NCBI GenBank assembly: GCA_910584655.1
Contig: CAJUBJ010000005.1
Coordinates: 1-64,000, forward strand
Direction of reading: 5' to 3'
From: an uncultured Bacilli bacterium
GTDB lineage: Bacteria; Bacillota_I; Bacilli_A; RF39; UBA660
DNA: 64,000 bases
Positions 24,530 to 33,276 of the stretch are shown here, piece after piece. Position 1 is the first letter of the stretch. Each line of letters opens with the position of its first letter. The notes below the pieces were generated by a model, which was not told the DNA's origin, searched no databases, and saw nothing but the letters and a program-made list of their open reading frames with translations. The translations under genes were made by a program, and so were the position numbers.

Positions 24530-25835
24530 TAAAATAAGAAATAATTTATCTATTAAAATCGGCTTTATTATTGGCGTCATAATTCTTATAATATTTAATC
24601 TTCTTCTTTTAACTTGCTATTATGAATTATATTTAGAAAAAAAAATTAGTGATAGATATCAACTTACAATTAATGAATTAGAAACGCATTTGAATACAAT
24701 TAAAGAAGAAATAAAATCAGAAGATGATATTAGCGAATACCTAAACAGTTATATAAAAGATAAAGACATAGAAATATCCTTATTAGATTCAAATAATAAT
24801 GTAATTAATACATTCTATTCAAAAGATAAAATAAATAAAAATAAAATAGAATATTCAGAAATAATAAAATTTCAAAATGAATATTATTTAATAAGTGTTT
24901 CAAAAAAAAGAAATATTATAAACTTTAAAATAGCTTTAAATGTTCTCATATTTGAAATAATCAATATTTTCATACTAGCTATTTTAGGAATAAGTGCATC
25001 AAATAAGAAAATATTATCCCCAATTGCTTCTCTTTCAAAAGACTTTAATAATTATAAATTTGGTATTATTCCAAGAAAACGTCATTTAAGAGGAGAAATA
25101 TATAAATTACAAAATGATTTTGTTGATTTTGTAAACAATTTAGAAGAAGAAAAACAAAAACAAAATAGAATAATTGCTAGTATATCTCATGATATAAAAA
25201 CTCCTCTAACAAGCATATTAGGTTATTCAGAAAGACTTCTAACAAATAAGAATTTAAGTAACGAAACTAAACATAAATACGCTTCAACTATATACAATAA
25301 ATCTCTTGTTATGAAAGAAATAGTTGAAGAATTTGATGACTATCTAAGTTGTAATATAAAAGATGATAAAAAAACAGAAAAAATTTCCATAAAATACTTA
25401 GTAGATTATTTAAATCAATATTATAAAGAAGATCTCAAAGAGAAAAACATTGAATTTAGAGTAAAAACAAATTGTCCTAATCTAATAATAAATGTTGATC
25501 TTTCTAAATTTAAAAGAGTATTTAGTAACATTATAACAAATAGTTTAAGACACTTTGATAAAAATAAAAAAATATTAAATATTAACATAAACGAGCAAAA
25601 AGATGATAGAATTATATTTGAGATAGCCGATAATGGTAAAGGATGCGACGTAGAAGTTCTAGATAAAATATTTGAACCATTATATACAACTGATAAAAGT
25701 CGCAAAATAAGTGGATTAGGTTTATCTATATGCAAAGAAATTATTGAATCTCATAATGGTACTATCAAAGCTATAAATAATAAATTAGGAGGCTTTAGTA
25801 TTATTTTTACAATTGATGTTTACAAGGAGGACTAA
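24522..25835 (+). CDS. Sensor histidine kinase
   Basis: 437 residues. Two membrane helices (about 12-31 and 135-157) flank a roughly 100-residue outer sensor region. HisKA H-box SHDIKTPLTSILG carries the phospho-His near residue 222; N-box (NIITNSLRHF), G1 (DNGKGC) and G2 (GLGLSI) are intact. It is the partner of the preceding regulator. The next gene begins 2 nt after its stop. Confidence 0.93.
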   Translation: MINKIRNNLSIKIGFIIGVIILIIFNLLLLTCYYELYLEKKISDRYQLTINELETHLNTIKEEIKSEDDISEYLNSYIKDKDIEISLLDSNNNVINTFYSKDKINKNKIEYSEIIKFQNEYYLISVSKKRNIINFKIALNVLIFEIINIFILAILGISASNKKILSPIASLSKDFNNYKFGIIPRKRHLRGEIYKLQNDFVDFVNNLEEEKQKQNRIIASISHDIKTPLTSILGYSERLLTNKNLSNETKHKYASTIYNKSLVMKEIVEEFDDYLSCNIKDDKKTEKISIKYLVDYLNQYYKEDLKEKNIEFRVKTNCPNLIINVDLSKFKRVFSNIITNSLRHFDKNKKILNININEQKDDRIIFEIADNGKGCDVEVLDKIFEPLYTTDKSRKISGLGLSICKEIIESHNGTIKAINNKLGGFSIIFTIDVYKED

Positions 25836-25837
25836 AT

Positions 25838-26428
25838 ATGAAAGAACCAAAAGAACCACTACTTTACAAAATAGTAAGACCTATAATAACATTTCTTTTT
25901 AAAATAGTATATCAGCCTAAATATAAAGGAACAGAATACATTCCTGAAAAAGGTCGAATAGTTTTAGGAGGAAATCATACAAATAACTTAGATTGTTTAC
26001 TTTTAATAAGTTCTACAAAAAGAGTAATTCATTTCTTAGCTAAAGACTCATTAATTAACGGTAAATTTGGCTTTATATTTAAAAATATGGGTATAATCCC
26101 AGTAAATCGTTCAATCCATGATAAAAGTGCTTTAAATAATGCTATAAATACTTTAAATGAAGAAAAAGTAATTGGTATATTTCCCGAATCTACAATTAAC
26201 AGAACTACTGATACTATAATGCCATTCAAAATAGGTTGTGTAAAAATGGCTCACGATACAGATTCATACATCATACCATTTACAATAAGTGGAGAATATA
26301 AAATATTTAAAAAAAGTATAGAAATAGAATTCTTTACACCATATAAAACAGAAAGTGATGATTTAACTAAAGAAAATGAAAGACTAATGGAATTTATAAG
26401 TTCCAATCTAGAAGAAAAGAGGAGATAA
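25838..26428 (+). CDS. PlsC-type acyltransferase, variant motif
   Basis: 196 residues of the lysophosphatidic acid acyltransferase (PlsC/LPLAT) family. Block I has H47 and D52 (NHTNNLD), as needed for catalysis. Block III reads FPESTIN (115-121) instead of the classical FPEGTRN, so the glycerol-phosphate-binding Gly and Arg are changed. It may use a different acceptor than 1-acyl-glycerol-3-phosphate. AAGGAGGACTAA precedes the ATG. It is paired with a second, canonical paralogue across the acyl-CoA ligase gene. Confidence 0.85.
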   Translation: MKEPKEPLLYKIVRPIITFLFKIVYQPKYKGTEYIPEKGRIVLGGNHTNNLDCLLLISSTKRVIHFLAKDSLINGKFGFIFKNMGIIPVNRSIHDKSALNNAINTLNEEKVIGIFPESTINRTTDTIMPFKIGCVKMAHDTDSYIIPFTISGEYKIFKKSIEIEFFTPYKTESDDLTKENERLMEFISSNLEEKRR

Positions 26429-26430
26429 CT

Positions 26431-28209
26431 ATGGGTATCTTAGATATGAAATTTTTTAGTTTAATAGGTTTTAAGAAAAAGCCTCATGCTGCATGGAAAA
26501 AATATTATGATAAAAAGGATATGAATTTTGAAGTTCCTAATATATCAATTTATCAATATTTAAAAAACAAATCATTAACAAATAACTATAAAGATAATAT
26601 AGCTATAGAATATTATGGAACCAAAATAACTTATTCTGAATTTTATAAGAATATTGACAAAGTTGCGAAATCATTTCGTAGTCAAGGAATCCGTCGTGGG
26701 GATGTAGTAACTATTTTATCAGCAAATACGCCAGAAGCTGTTATGTCATTTTATGCTCTTAATAAAATTGGTGCAGTAGCCAATATGGTTCATCCATTAT
26801 CAGCAGAGAATGAAATTAAAGAGGCCTTAAATAGATATTCAACAGTTATGTTAGTTGCTATGGACATAACATATAATAAAGTAAAAAATATAATAAATGA
26901 TACAGAAGTATATAAGACTATTATTATATCTGCTAAAGATTCAATGCCTACACTTATGAAAATAGGGTATGAAGTAACTCAAGGATATAAAGTAGAAAAG
27001 CCAAAAAAAAGTGAAGACTTTATATATTGGAAGGACTTCATTAAATTTGGTGAAAAATATAGTAAAGATAAAGTTGCCGAAGAAACAAAAAGAGATACAC
27101 CAGCAGTCATACTTCATAGTGGCGGAACAACCGGAACTCCTAAAGGCATTGTCTTATCAAATGGAAACTTTAATGCAGCAACAATTCAATCAGAACGTGC
27201 TTTGCCTGATTTAAATAGAGATGATGTAATTCTTGCTATTATGCCAATCTTCCACGGATTTGGCTTATCAGTTAGTATTACAGATGCTTTTGCAGTAGGA
27301 GCTAAAGTAGTATTGATTCCTACATTTAAAGCAAGTGAATTTGATAAACTCTTAACAAAACATAAACCAAGTGTATTAGTAGGAGTACCAACTTTATTTG
27401 AAGCATTAACAACTAATGAACGTATGAAAGATGTGAATTTATCTAATTTAAAATATGTTATTGGTGGAGGAGACACATTAAGTAAAAAAAGAGTGGAAAC
27501 AATTAATAAATTTTTACATGAACATGGAGCAAATACTAACTTTACGCAAGGATTTGGTATGACAGAAGCAGTAGCATGTGTAAGTTTTGACTTAAAATAT
27601 GCATCTCATCCTGGAACAGTTGGAATTCCTTGGCCAGGTACATATGTTCAAATCACTAAGCCAGGAACAGACGAACCAGTTCCATTTGGAGAAGATGGTG
27701 AGATATGTATTTGTGGTCCAACTGTAATGTTAGGCTACTATAATAATGAAAAAGAAACAAACGAAGCTCTACACATTCATAAAGATGGCAACGTATGGTT
27801 ACACTCAGGAGATATAGGTTCTATGGATAAAGACGGATTTATAACCTATAAACAAAGACTAAAACGCATGATAGTAACTTCTGGATACAACGTGTATCCA
27901 TCCCAAATAGAAGAAGTTATTGAACGCCATCCAGCAGTAATGGATAGTTCAGTAATAGGAATTCCACATCCATATAAAGTAGAAGTTGCAAAAGCGTTTA
28001 TAGCTTTAAAACAAGGATATAAAGATACACCAAAACTTCGTTCAGAAATAGAAGAACTATGTAAAAAAAATCTTGCATCATATTCGATACCAAAAGAGTA
28101 TGAATTTAGAAAATCTTTACCAAAAACTATGATAGGTAAAGTTGATTTCAGAAAACTTCAACAAGAAAACAACGAAAAGAGAATGGAGGAACGTCATGGA
28201 AAGCAGTAA
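26431..28209 (+). CDS. AMP-forming fatty acyl-CoA/ACP ligase
   Basis: 592 residues of the acyl-adenylate-forming family. The P-loop HSGGTTGTPKG starts at residue 229, the A5 motif is QGFGMTE, A7 is HSGDIG, and the hinge and A10 lysine are in LKRMIVTSGYN and PKTMIGKVDF. It should activate a fatty acid with ATP for transfer to CoA or a carrier. It sits between two PlsC-type acyltransferases, as if a bifunctional Aas-like enzyme were split, and under a two-component system. Its end overlaps the next gene by 14 nt. Confidence 0.9.
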   Translation: MGILDMKFFSLIGFKKKPHAAWKKYYDKKDMNFEVPNISIYQYLKNKSLTNNYKDNIAIEYYGTKITYSEFYKNIDKVAKSFRSQGIRRGDVVTILSANTPEAVMSFYALNKIGAVANMVHPLSAENEIKEALNRYSTVMLVAMDITYNKVKNIINDTEVYKTIIISAKDSMPTLMKIGYEVTQGYKVEKPKKSEDFIYWKDFIKFGEKYSKDKVAEETKRDTPAVILHSGGTTGTPKGIVLSNGNFNAATIQSERALPDLNRDDVILAIMPIFHGFGLSVSITDAFAVGAKVVLIPTFKASEFDKLLTKHKPSVLVGVPTLFEALTTNERMKDVNLSNLKYVIGGGDTLSKKRVETINKFLHEHGANTNFTQGFGMTEAVACVSFDLKYASHPGTVGIPWPGTYVQITKPGTDEPVPFGEDGEICICGPTVMLGYYNNEKETNEALHIHKDGNVWLHSGDIGSMDKDGFITYKQRLKRMIVTSGYNVYPSQIEEVIERHPAVMDSSVIGIPHPYKVEVAKAFIALKQGYKDTPKLRSEIEELCKKNLASYSIPKEYEFRKSLPKTMIGKVDFRKLQQENNEKRMEERHGKQ

Positions 28210-28846
28210 AAAATTAAGCACATGGGGTTACAAATTATTTAGACCTTTCCTAGGTCCAATATTTAAATTTTATTACAATCCTAAAATTATTAATAAAGAA
28301 GCAATACCTTCAGATGGAACAATCCTAATAGTTGGTAACCATAAACATATAATGGATCAATGCTCAGTAATTGTGTCAACCAAAAGAGTAATTCATTATA
28401 TGGCAAAGAAAGAATATTTTGATGGTAAGATGGCTTGGTTTTTTAAAGCTACTGGCTGTATATCAGTAAACCGAAGTATTCATGATGATAAAGCAAAAGG
28501 GTTAGCAATAGATGTGTTGAATGATGGTGGAGCAATCGGTCTATTTCCAGAAGGAACTAGAAATAAAACTAATGATAAATTATTACTAGATTTTAAATTT
28601 GGTACTGTATCTATGGCCAATAAAACAGATGCTACTATAGTTCCATACGCTGTTACAGGAGACTATAAATTTCGCAGTAAAAATTTAATGATTCGTTTTG
28701 GTACTCCATTTAAAATCGGTAAGATGAATCTTGAAGAAGCAAATGAAAAATTATATAAAGAGATTGAAAAATTAATGAAAGAAAATCTTAAAGCAACAAA
28801 TAGAACTTTAGAAGAAGAACTAAATAGCCGTTGTCAAGACGCATAA
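28196..28846 (+). CDS. 1-acylglycerol-3-phosphate acyltransferase-like
   Basis: 216 residues of the PlsC/LPLAT family with both classical motifs: NHKHIMD (N48, H49, D54) and FPEGTRN. It probably acylates a lysophospholipid or lysophosphatidate. I chose ATG 28196 because ATGGAGGAACGTC lies before it. It overlaps the ligase gene. It is a paralogue of the acyltransferase at 25838, sharing TKRVIH, SVNRSIHD and the overall order. Confidence 0.9.
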   Translation: MESSKKLSTWGYKLFRPFLGPIFKFYYNPKIINKEAIPSDGTILIVGNHKHIMDQCSVIVSTKRVIHYMAKKEYFDGKMAWFFKATGCISVNRSIHDDKAKGLAIDVLNDGGAIGLFPEGTRNKTNDKLLLDFKFGTVSMANKTDATIVPYAVTGDYKFRSKNLMIRFGTPFKIGKMNLEEANEKLYKEIEKLMKENLKATNRTLEEELNSRCQDA

Positions 28847-28890
28847 TAAAAAGTAGTAGAGACAGGTAATTTCTTTACTACTTTTTATTT
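28846..28890 (+). terminator. Terminator of the acyl-transfer operon
   Basis: ATAAAAAGTAGTA (28846-28858) and TACTACTTTTTAT (28876-28888), a perfect 13-bp stem, with a 17-nt loop. Confidence 0.75.
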
Positions 28891-28915
28891 AAAGTAAAAT
28901 TATTACATTATTATT

Positions 28916-28944
28916 TTGCAATAAGTTGTAAAAGATACTATAAT
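28916..28944 (+). promoter_or_regulatory. Promoter of the metallochaperone gene
   Basis: TTGCAA (28916-28921), 17-nt spacer, TATAAT (28939-28944). No clear Zur-type palindrome is seen around it. Confidence 0.65.
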
Positions 28945-28970
28945 AATATAGACAGAAAGAGGAGAGTATA

Positions 28971-30242
28971 ATGCATAAAAGTATACCTATAACATTATTA
29001 ACTGGATATTTAGGAAGTGGAAAAACTACACTTCTAAATCATATTTTAAATAATCAAGAAGGATATAAAATAGCTGTTATCGTAAATGATATTGGAGAAG
29101 TAAATATAGATGCTGATTTAATTCAAAAAGGTGGCGTAGTAAGTGGCAAAGATGATTCACTTGTAGCACTTCAAAATGGCTGTATTTGTTGTACACTTAA
29201 CACAGATCTTTTAGAACAATTGCAAGATATTATTGAAACAAAGAAATTCGATTATATTATTATAGAAGCTAGTGGCATATGTGAACCAATTCCAATTGCT
29301 CAAACAATTACCGCTTTAGAAGATGCTTATCTTGAGTATAAAATGCCAAAACTTTGTTATCTAGATTCTATTGTAACAGTTGTAGATGCTAAAAGATTAA
29401 GTGACGAATATAATAATGGTGGAGACTTGCTTAACGATAAAATAGACGATCAAGATATTGAAAATCTTGTTATAGAGCAAATTGAATTTTGCGATACTAT
29501 AATCTTAAATAAAGTAGATGAAGTAAGCAATGATGAACTAAGTAGTGTCAAAGATGTTATTAAAGCTTTACAACCAAATGCTGATATTATTGAAACAAAC
29601 TATGCTAAAGTAGATTTAAAAAATATTTTAGAAACTCATAAATTTAACTTTGAAAAAGCAGCAACATCATCAGGATGGTATACAGAATTAGATAAGGATT
29701 TAGAAGAAAGAGAAATAGAAGAAGAACATCATCATTGTCACCATCATGACGATGAAGAAGAACATCAATGTTGTGGCCATTGTGGACATCACCATGAAGA
29801 AGAGCATGAATGTCATTGTCATGAAGAAGGACATGAATGCCATTGTGGTCATCATCATGAAAATGGTCATGATCACGTGGAAGAATATGGAATTAGCACA
29901 TTTGTTTACTATCGTCGTGAGCCAATGGATCGTAAAAAATTCTATGAATATATTGGAAAACCTTGGCCAAAGAAGATTATTAGAGCTAAGGGAATAACAT
30001 ACTTTAATGATGATAAAAATATGTCTTACATGTTTGAACAAGCAGGTTCCCTAAAAGACATTAGTGAGGCAGGTCCATGGCTAGCAACTGAGTCACCAAA
30101 ATTTATTAAAGAAGTTATGGAATCGAATCCTGATATAGAAAAAGATTGGGATCCATTCTATGGCGATCGTATGGTTAAAATAGTTTTCATTGGAAAAGGT
30201 ATTTCTAAAGAAGAAATATGTGAAGAATTAGATAAAATATAA
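28971..30242 (+). CDS. CobW/COG0523 GTPase, metallochaperone
   Basis: 423 residues. G3E-family GTPase that is expected to deliver a metal, most often Zn, to a client enzyme. P-loop GYLGSGKTT, the metal-binding GCICC motif (70-74) and NKVD are present, followed by the CobW C-terminal domain. Between them lies a His/Cys/Glu-rich insert at about 249-304 with runs such as HHCHHHDD and HECHCGHHH, which should bind several metal ions. AGAGGAGAG precedes the ATG. It is monocistronic. Confidence 0.9.
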   Translation: MHKSIPITLLTGYLGSGKTTLLNHILNNQEGYKIAVIVNDIGEVNIDADLIQKGGVVSGKDDSLVALQNGCICCTLNTDLLEQLQDIIETKKFDYIIIEASGICEPIPIAQTITALEDAYLEYKMPKLCYLDSIVTVVDAKRLSDEYNNGGDLLNDKIDDQDIENLVIEQIEFCDTIILNKVDEVSNDELSSVKDVIKALQPNADIIETNYAKVDLKNILETHKFNFEKAATSSGWYTELDKDLEEREIEEEHHHCHHHDDEEEHQCCGHCGHHHEEEHECHCHEEGHECHCGHHHENGHDHVEEYGISTFVYYRREPMDRKKFYEYIGKPWPKKIIRAKGITYFNDDKNMSYMFEQAGSLKDISEAGPWLATESPKFIKEVMESNPDIEKDWDPFYGDRMVKIVFIGKGISKEEICEELDKI

Positions 30243-30264
30243 TTAAAATAAATCTTTAATATTT

Positions 30265-30289
30265 AAGAAGGTAAATCCTTCTTTTTTTT
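30265..30289 (+). terminator. Terminator after the metallochaperone gene
   Basis: AAGAAGG (30265-30271) and CCTTCTT (30277-30283), 7-bp stem and a long T run. Confidence 0.78.
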
Positions 30290-30330
30290 ACTAAATATGA
30301 TAAAATAATTATTAGAAAAGAGTGAATAAT

Positions 30331-31836
30331 ATGAAACAACCATTAATTTTATGTATATTAGACGGATGTGGTATTAGAGAAGAATCTAAAGGAAATGCAT
30401 TTAAAAATGCTAATAAGCCAACTTTTGATTATTTAATGCAAAATTATCCACATACTACATTAGATGCATCTGGAAAACCAGTCGGATTGCCAAATATGCA
30501 AATGGGAAACTCTGAAGTAGGTCATATGAATATTGGAGCAGGACGTGTAGTTTATCAACCTCAAGAATTAATCAATAATTCTATTGAGAATAAAGAATTT
30601 TTTAAGAATGAAAATATTCTTAAAGTAATAAATCATACAAAAGAAAATAATTCTAAATTACATATTATGGGACTTATAAGCGATGGAGGAATTCATTCTC
30701 GTGTTGAACACTTATTAGCTCTTGTTGATATGTGTGCTAAAAACAATGTAAAAGAATTATATTTCCATTTATTTACGGATGGAAGAGATACAGATATTCA
30801 TAGTGCTCCAAGATTTATTAAAATGCTTGAAGATAAAATATCTGAAGTAAATATTGGTAAAATCTCTACCATATCAGGTCGATATTATGCTATGGATAGA
30901 GATAATAACTATGATAGACTAAAACTAGCTTATGATGCCATTTGTTATGGAATAGGTGAAGAATACGAAACACCAGCAAAACTTCTTAAAGAATCATATG
31001 ATAAAGATATAACAGATGAATTTATTATTCCTTCAATAATAAATGATGGAAAGTTATCTGACAATGATGGAATTATTATATTTAATTATCGCCCAGATAG
31101 ACTAAGAGAAATGTGTACAGCTATAACTAATCCTAGTGCATCACCTATGGAAACAACATCATTTAATAACATAAAATTAGTTTCAATGATGCCAATAACT
31201 GACACAGTAAAAGGCCTTACTGCTTTCAATCATCAAGAGTTAGATAATACTTTAGGTAAATACTTAAGTGACTTAGGACTATCACAATTACGTATTGCTG
31301 AAACAGAAAAATATGCTCATGTTACATATTTCTTTGATGGTGGAAAAGACTTAGAATTGCAAAATGCTAATCGTATTTTAGTTGCTTCACCTAAAGTAGC
31401 AACATATGATTTACAACCTGAAATGAGTGCCGGTGAGGTTACAGATAAATTACTTGCAGAACTAGATAAAGATTACTTAGATGTTGTTATATTAAACTTT
31501 GCAAATGGAGATATGATAGGTCACACAGGAAACTATGATGCCGCAATTAAAGCTGTGGAATTTATGGATTCTTGCCTTAAAAGAATTTATACTAAATTAG
31601 AAGAATCAAACGGAACATTAATAGTAACAGCAGACCATGGTAATTGTGATGTGATGATTAATGATGATGGAACACCTTGCACAACGCATACAACTAACAA
31701 AGTTCCATTTATAGTAACAAGAAAAGATATAGAATTAAAAAGTGGAGGTAAACTCGCTGATATTGCTCCAACAATGCTAAATCTCTTAAAGTTACCAATA
31801 CCAGTTGAAATAAAAGGGGACTCTTTAATTAAGTAA
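30331..31836 (+). CDS. gpmI: 2,3-bisphosphoglycerate-independent phosphoglycerate mutase
   Basis: Glycolysis: converts 3-phosphoglycerate to 2-phosphoglycerate using two Mn ions. It has 501 residues, the normal length. The nucleophile S61 lies in GNSEVGHMNIGAGR; the substrate segment DGRDTD and the metal motif TADHGNCD are intact. I chose ATG 30331 (GAGTGAATAAT before it) over GTG 30322. Enolase, the next step, is at 43919 and separately transcribed. Confidence 0.96.
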   Translation: MKQPLILCILDGCGIREESKGNAFKNANKPTFDYLMQNYPHTTLDASGKPVGLPNMQMGNSEVGHMNIGAGRVVYQPQELINNSIENKEFFKNENILKVINHTKENNSKLHIMGLISDGGIHSRVEHLLALVDMCAKNNVKELYFHLFTDGRDTDIHSAPRFIKMLEDKISEVNIGKISTISGRYYAMDRDNNYDRLKLAYDAICYGIGEEYETPAKLLKESYDKDITDEFIIPSIINDGKLSDNDGIIIFNYRPDRLREMCTAITNPSASPMETTSFNNIKLVSMMPITDTVKGLTAFNHQELDNTLGKYLSDLGLSQLRIAETEKYAHVTYFFDGGKDLELQNANRILVASPKVATYDLQPEMSAGEVTDKLLAELDKDYLDVVILNFANGDMIGHTGNYDAAIKAVEFMDSCLKRIYTKLEESNGTLIVTADHGNCDVMINDDGTPCTTHTTNKVPFIVTRKDIELKSGGKLADIAPTMLNLLKLPIPVEIKGDSLIK

Positions 31837-31863
31837 AAATGTAGAGAAATCTACATTTTTTTG
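31835..31863 (+). terminator. Terminator after gpmI
   Basis: AAAAATGTAGA (31835-31845) and TCTACATTTTT (31850-31860), an 11-bp stem closed by a GAAA tetraloop, then T run. Confidence 0.85.
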
Positions 31864-31924
31864 TTAACTATTTCCAGTATGCAATTTATATTATTTTAAA
31901 TAATAAAACTATTAGGTGATACAT

Positions 31925-33262
31925 ATGAAAAAGAAAATATTTCTCTTTATAGTACTATTCTTTATTATACTTACTTATCCAAAGGCAGAAAATATAATAA
32001 ATTATGATTGGTCATTTAATAAAACAAACTATAATTATGGATATGGATTAAACAATGTTTTAATAGTTAATAATAAATATCTTACTTGGCACATAGATAA
32101 AGAAAACTTTAATAATATAATAACCTTATATAGTGAATCAGGAAATGAACTAACTAGCTTTGAACCAGAAATCGAAAATCCTATAGTAGATATAATATAT
32201 TATGACAATAATTATATTACCATTGATAAATTAGGTACAATATATAAATTAGATAAAGATTTTAAAATTATAAGAAGTATAACTAATTCTGAGAAAAATC
32301 CTATTATTAATGATAAGTCAGAACTTAAAATTTCTCAAAATACAATATATTATATCGATAAAATTAATAACAATATATTTAGTACAGACTATCAGTTAAA
32401 TAATTATAAATATTATACCTTATCTAATAAAAATACTATTGAACAAATTTTAACTTCAATTCCTTTCTTAAATGAAGCAGACAAAATATATTTTAGTTAT
32501 TTAGAGAATAATGAAGATGTTATTATTACTGATATATTTGAAAATAATTCTTTTTATTACATAACAAGCTATAATAAAAAAGATACAGATTTAAAATCTT
32601 CATTAAAACTTGTTGATGAGAATTTAAACGTTATATGGGAAGATACCTATAATGATTTAATTCCTATAAATGTCTTGCAGTTTAAGGATTATATTTTTGT
32701 TTTATCAACTAGCCCAGAAAATCAAAATTATAATATAAAAGTATATAATAAAGAACATCATTTAATTAATGAAGAAATAATAAAATTAAAAGACAAAAAT
32801 GCAATTCCAATTTCATTTATAGCAGACGACCGAAATCTTCTAATAAAATCTATTATTTACAAAGCAGAAAAAGTACTTACATTAGATATTGCTGAAAATT
32901 ATTCTGAAATAATAATTGATAAATATAATATAAAACTTTTTAATATAAAAAGTGTAATTAAAGGTGAAGGAACAATAGAAGTAGATGAAAATGCTATTAC
33001 AGGAGATTTAGTTAAATTTAAAATTATAGCTAAAAATGGTTATAAACTAGAAAAACTAAGTATTAAAGATATAGATGGAAATTCTCTCCCTCTAAGTGAT
33101 TATACTTTTAAAATGCCTTCATCGGATGTCACAATAACGGCTATATTTGTTCCAGAAAATCCTAATACATCAGATAATATTTCTAATTTAATTTTATTAT
33201 TTAGTATATCTCTAGTCATTTTAATAATTTCAATTTATAAACACAAAAGATGCAAAATATAA
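31925..33262 (+). CDS. Exported surface protein with NPNTSD sorting-like tail
   Basis: 445 residues. A signal peptide (about 1-20, ending YPKAEN) is followed by a Tyr/Asn-rich region of about 300 residues that could be a beta-propeller-like fold. Next is an InlB/bacterial-repeat unit (about 345-400, GEGTIEVDENAITGD through TFKMPSSDVTITAIF). The tail NPNTSD, a hydrophobic helix and KHKRCK looks like a sortase sorting signal of the NPxT type. It should be wall-attached or membrane-anchored outside. AGGTGATACAT precedes ATG 31925. No sortase gene is in the window. Confidence 0.7.
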   Translation: MKKKIFLFIVLFFIILTYPKAENIINYDWSFNKTNYNYGYGLNNVLIVNNKYLTWHIDKENFNNIITLYSESGNELTSFEPEIENPIVDIIYYDNNYITIDKLGTIYKLDKDFKIIRSITNSEKNPIINDKSELKISQNTIYYIDKINNNIFSTDYQLNNYKYYTLSNKNTIEQILTSIPFLNEADKIYFSYLENNEDVIITDIFENNSFYYITSYNKKDTDLKSSLKLVDENLNVIWEDTYNDLIPINVLQFKDYIFVLSTSPENQNYNIKVYNKEHHLINEEIIKLKDKNAIPISFIADDRNLLIKSIIYKAEKVLTLDIAENYSEIIIDKYNIKLFNIKSVIKGEGTIEVDENAITGDLVKFKIIAKNGYKLEKLSIKDIDGNSLPLSDYTFKMPSSDVTITAIFVPENPNTSDNISNLILLFSISLVILIISIYKHKRCKI

Positions 33263-33276
33263 TTTTTGCATCTTTT
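33245..33276. terminator. Bidirectional terminator
   Basis: AAAAGATGCAAAA (33245-33257) and TTTTGCATCTTTT (33264-33276), a perfect 13-bp stem. It includes the stop of the surface-protein gene and touches the mgtE stop. Confidence 0.78.

Noticed and set aside
29700..30041. A minus-strand frame of 113 codons opposite the metallochaperone gene
   Set aside because: It is the antisense of the His-rich segment (CAT and GAA codons give Met/Phe runs), with no ribosome site.
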